From the NCBI GenBank assembly GCA_021793715.1, contig JAJYSF010000066.1, positions 1 through 5,992 of the forward strand: 5,992 nt of DNA. Direction: 5' to 3'. Below the pieces are notes generated by a model. It was not told the DNA's origin, searched no databases, and worked only from the letters and a program-made list of their open reading frames with translations. Every line of letters starts with the position of its first letter. Position 1 is the stretch's first letter. Made by a program: the position numbers and the translations under genes. Positions 5,413-5,992 of the stretch are shown here, piece by piece. Source of the stretch: Actinomycetes bacterium (GTDB lineage: Bacteria; Actinomycetota; Actinomycetes; Actinomycetales; Microbacteriaceae).

Positions 5413-5992
5413 ATGAAGCCCGTCCCTCGCGTGATCGTCACGACAGACCCTGAGCTCGACGACCTGAACTCGATGCTGCGGCTGCTGCTGTACAGCAACG
5501 AGATCGACATCGCTGCGCTCGTGTACTCGGCGAGCAAGTTCCACTATTCCGGCGACCCGGCGAACGGCCTCGCGCCGTATCGCTGGCCTGCTCCGGGCGA
5601 GAAGCTGCACATCGACGTCGCGGTCGACGCGTACGCAGAGGTCTACGACAACCTCGTGCGCCACGATTCCCGCTACCCGCACCCCGCCGAGCTGAGGGAG
5701 CTCGTGAAGGTCGGCAACGTCAAGAACGTCGGCGACACGAGCGAGGCGACACCGGGATCCGACCTCGTGCGAGACGTGCTGCTCGCCGACGCGCCGGGGC
5801 AGGTGTTCGCGCAGGCGTGGGGTGGCACCAACACCATCGCGCGCGCCCTCATGTCGATCGAGGAGGAGTTCTCCGGGACCGACAGGTGGGAGGAGATCTC
5901 CGCGCTCATCACCGACCGCACGGTGATCACGGCCTTCGCGGAGCAGGACGACACGTTCGCGGACTATATCCGCCCGAACTGGCCTGATCTCG
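5413..5992 (+). CDS. Nucleoside-hydrolase-like protein (DUF1593 / Sde182 N-terminal type), 3' end missing
   Basis: The frame is open for 193 codons and runs off the right edge. The N-terminus RVIVTTDPELDDLNSM (6-21) is a variant of the aspartate-rich calcium/ribose site that opens nucleoside hydrolases, with D12, D16 and D17. It is followed by LLLYSNEIDIAALVYSAS, then KNVGDTSEATPGSD (104-117) and AWGGTNT (135-141), which fit the DUF1593 (Sde182-like) family; the family suggests N- or O-glycoside hydrolysis, but the natural substrate is not established. There is no signal peptide: the first beta strand begins at residue 6, so a cytoplasmic enzyme is predicted, unlike secreted family members. 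The family's C-terminal beta-sandwich would lie outside the window. ATG 5413 is preferred, but GTG 5410 is directly in frame and lies at better spacing from GGTAGG (5397-5402). It follows rocD by 50 bases on the same strand; any link to arginine catabolism is unproven. Confidence 0.85.
   Translation, partial: MKPVPRVIVTTDPELDDLNSMLRLLLYSNEIDIAALVYSASKFHYSGDPANGLAPYRWPAPGEKLHIDVAVDAYAEVYDNLVRHDSRYPHPAELRELVKVGNVKNVGDTSEATPGSDLVRDVLLADAPGQVFAQAWGGTNTIARALMSIEEEFSGTDRWEEISALITDRTVITAFAEQDDTFADYIRPNWPDL

Noticed and set aside
4909..5682. Minus-strand 257-codon frame opposite the end of rocD and the start of the DUF1593 gene
   Set aside because: No family motifs, and it spans two plus-strand genes with clear signatures; shadow frame.

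Overview
The window is about two-thirds G+C and densely coded. Third codon positions are strongly G/C biased, and genes are packed with 4-base start/stop overlaps. A secreted metallophosphatase, a stand-alone coenzyme F420-0 glutamate ligase and a pentein-rocD pair together suggest a high-GC actinobacterium, probably of the Microbacteriaceae (Microbacterium-like). That placement is inferred from gene content and style, not from a marker gene. I see no tRNA, rRNA, insertion sequence, prophage gene, CRISPR array or origin.

The left half is on the minus strand. A GNAT acetyltransferase (3167 to 2661) runs with a GTGA overlap into cofE (2664 to 1909). A GC-rich hairpin (1871-1894) and about 100 noncoding bases follow. 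Then comes a large secreted 5'-nucleotidase/metallophosphatase that begins at 1808 and leaves the window at position 1 inside an acidic, Glu-Pro-rich tail.

The right half is on the plus strand. A divergent 150-base intergenic region (3168-3317) holds a near-perfect inverted repeat and, on the minus strand, a leaderless-type promoter for the acetyltransferase. It is followed by a ddaH-type guanidine-modifying hydrolase (3318-4187) and, overlapping it by ATGA, ornithine aminotransferase rocD (4184-5362). A nucleoside-hydrolase-like protein of the DUF1593/Sde182 type starts at about 5413 and runs off the right edge.

The ddaH-like/rocD pair forms one functional unit. If the hydrolase releases ornithine from arginine (or citrulline), RocD would pass it to glutamate-5-semialdehyde and so to proline or glutamate. 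The hydrolase is normally annotated as dimethylargininase, but its substrate-loop sequence and partner gene make its true substrate the most interesting open question here. GNAT-cofE is a second unit, with cofE contributing to F420 polyglutamylation. The two edge genes appear to be separate functions. Most of the window is ordinary chromosomal housekeeping and catabolic content. I do not see a clearly new multi-gene system.
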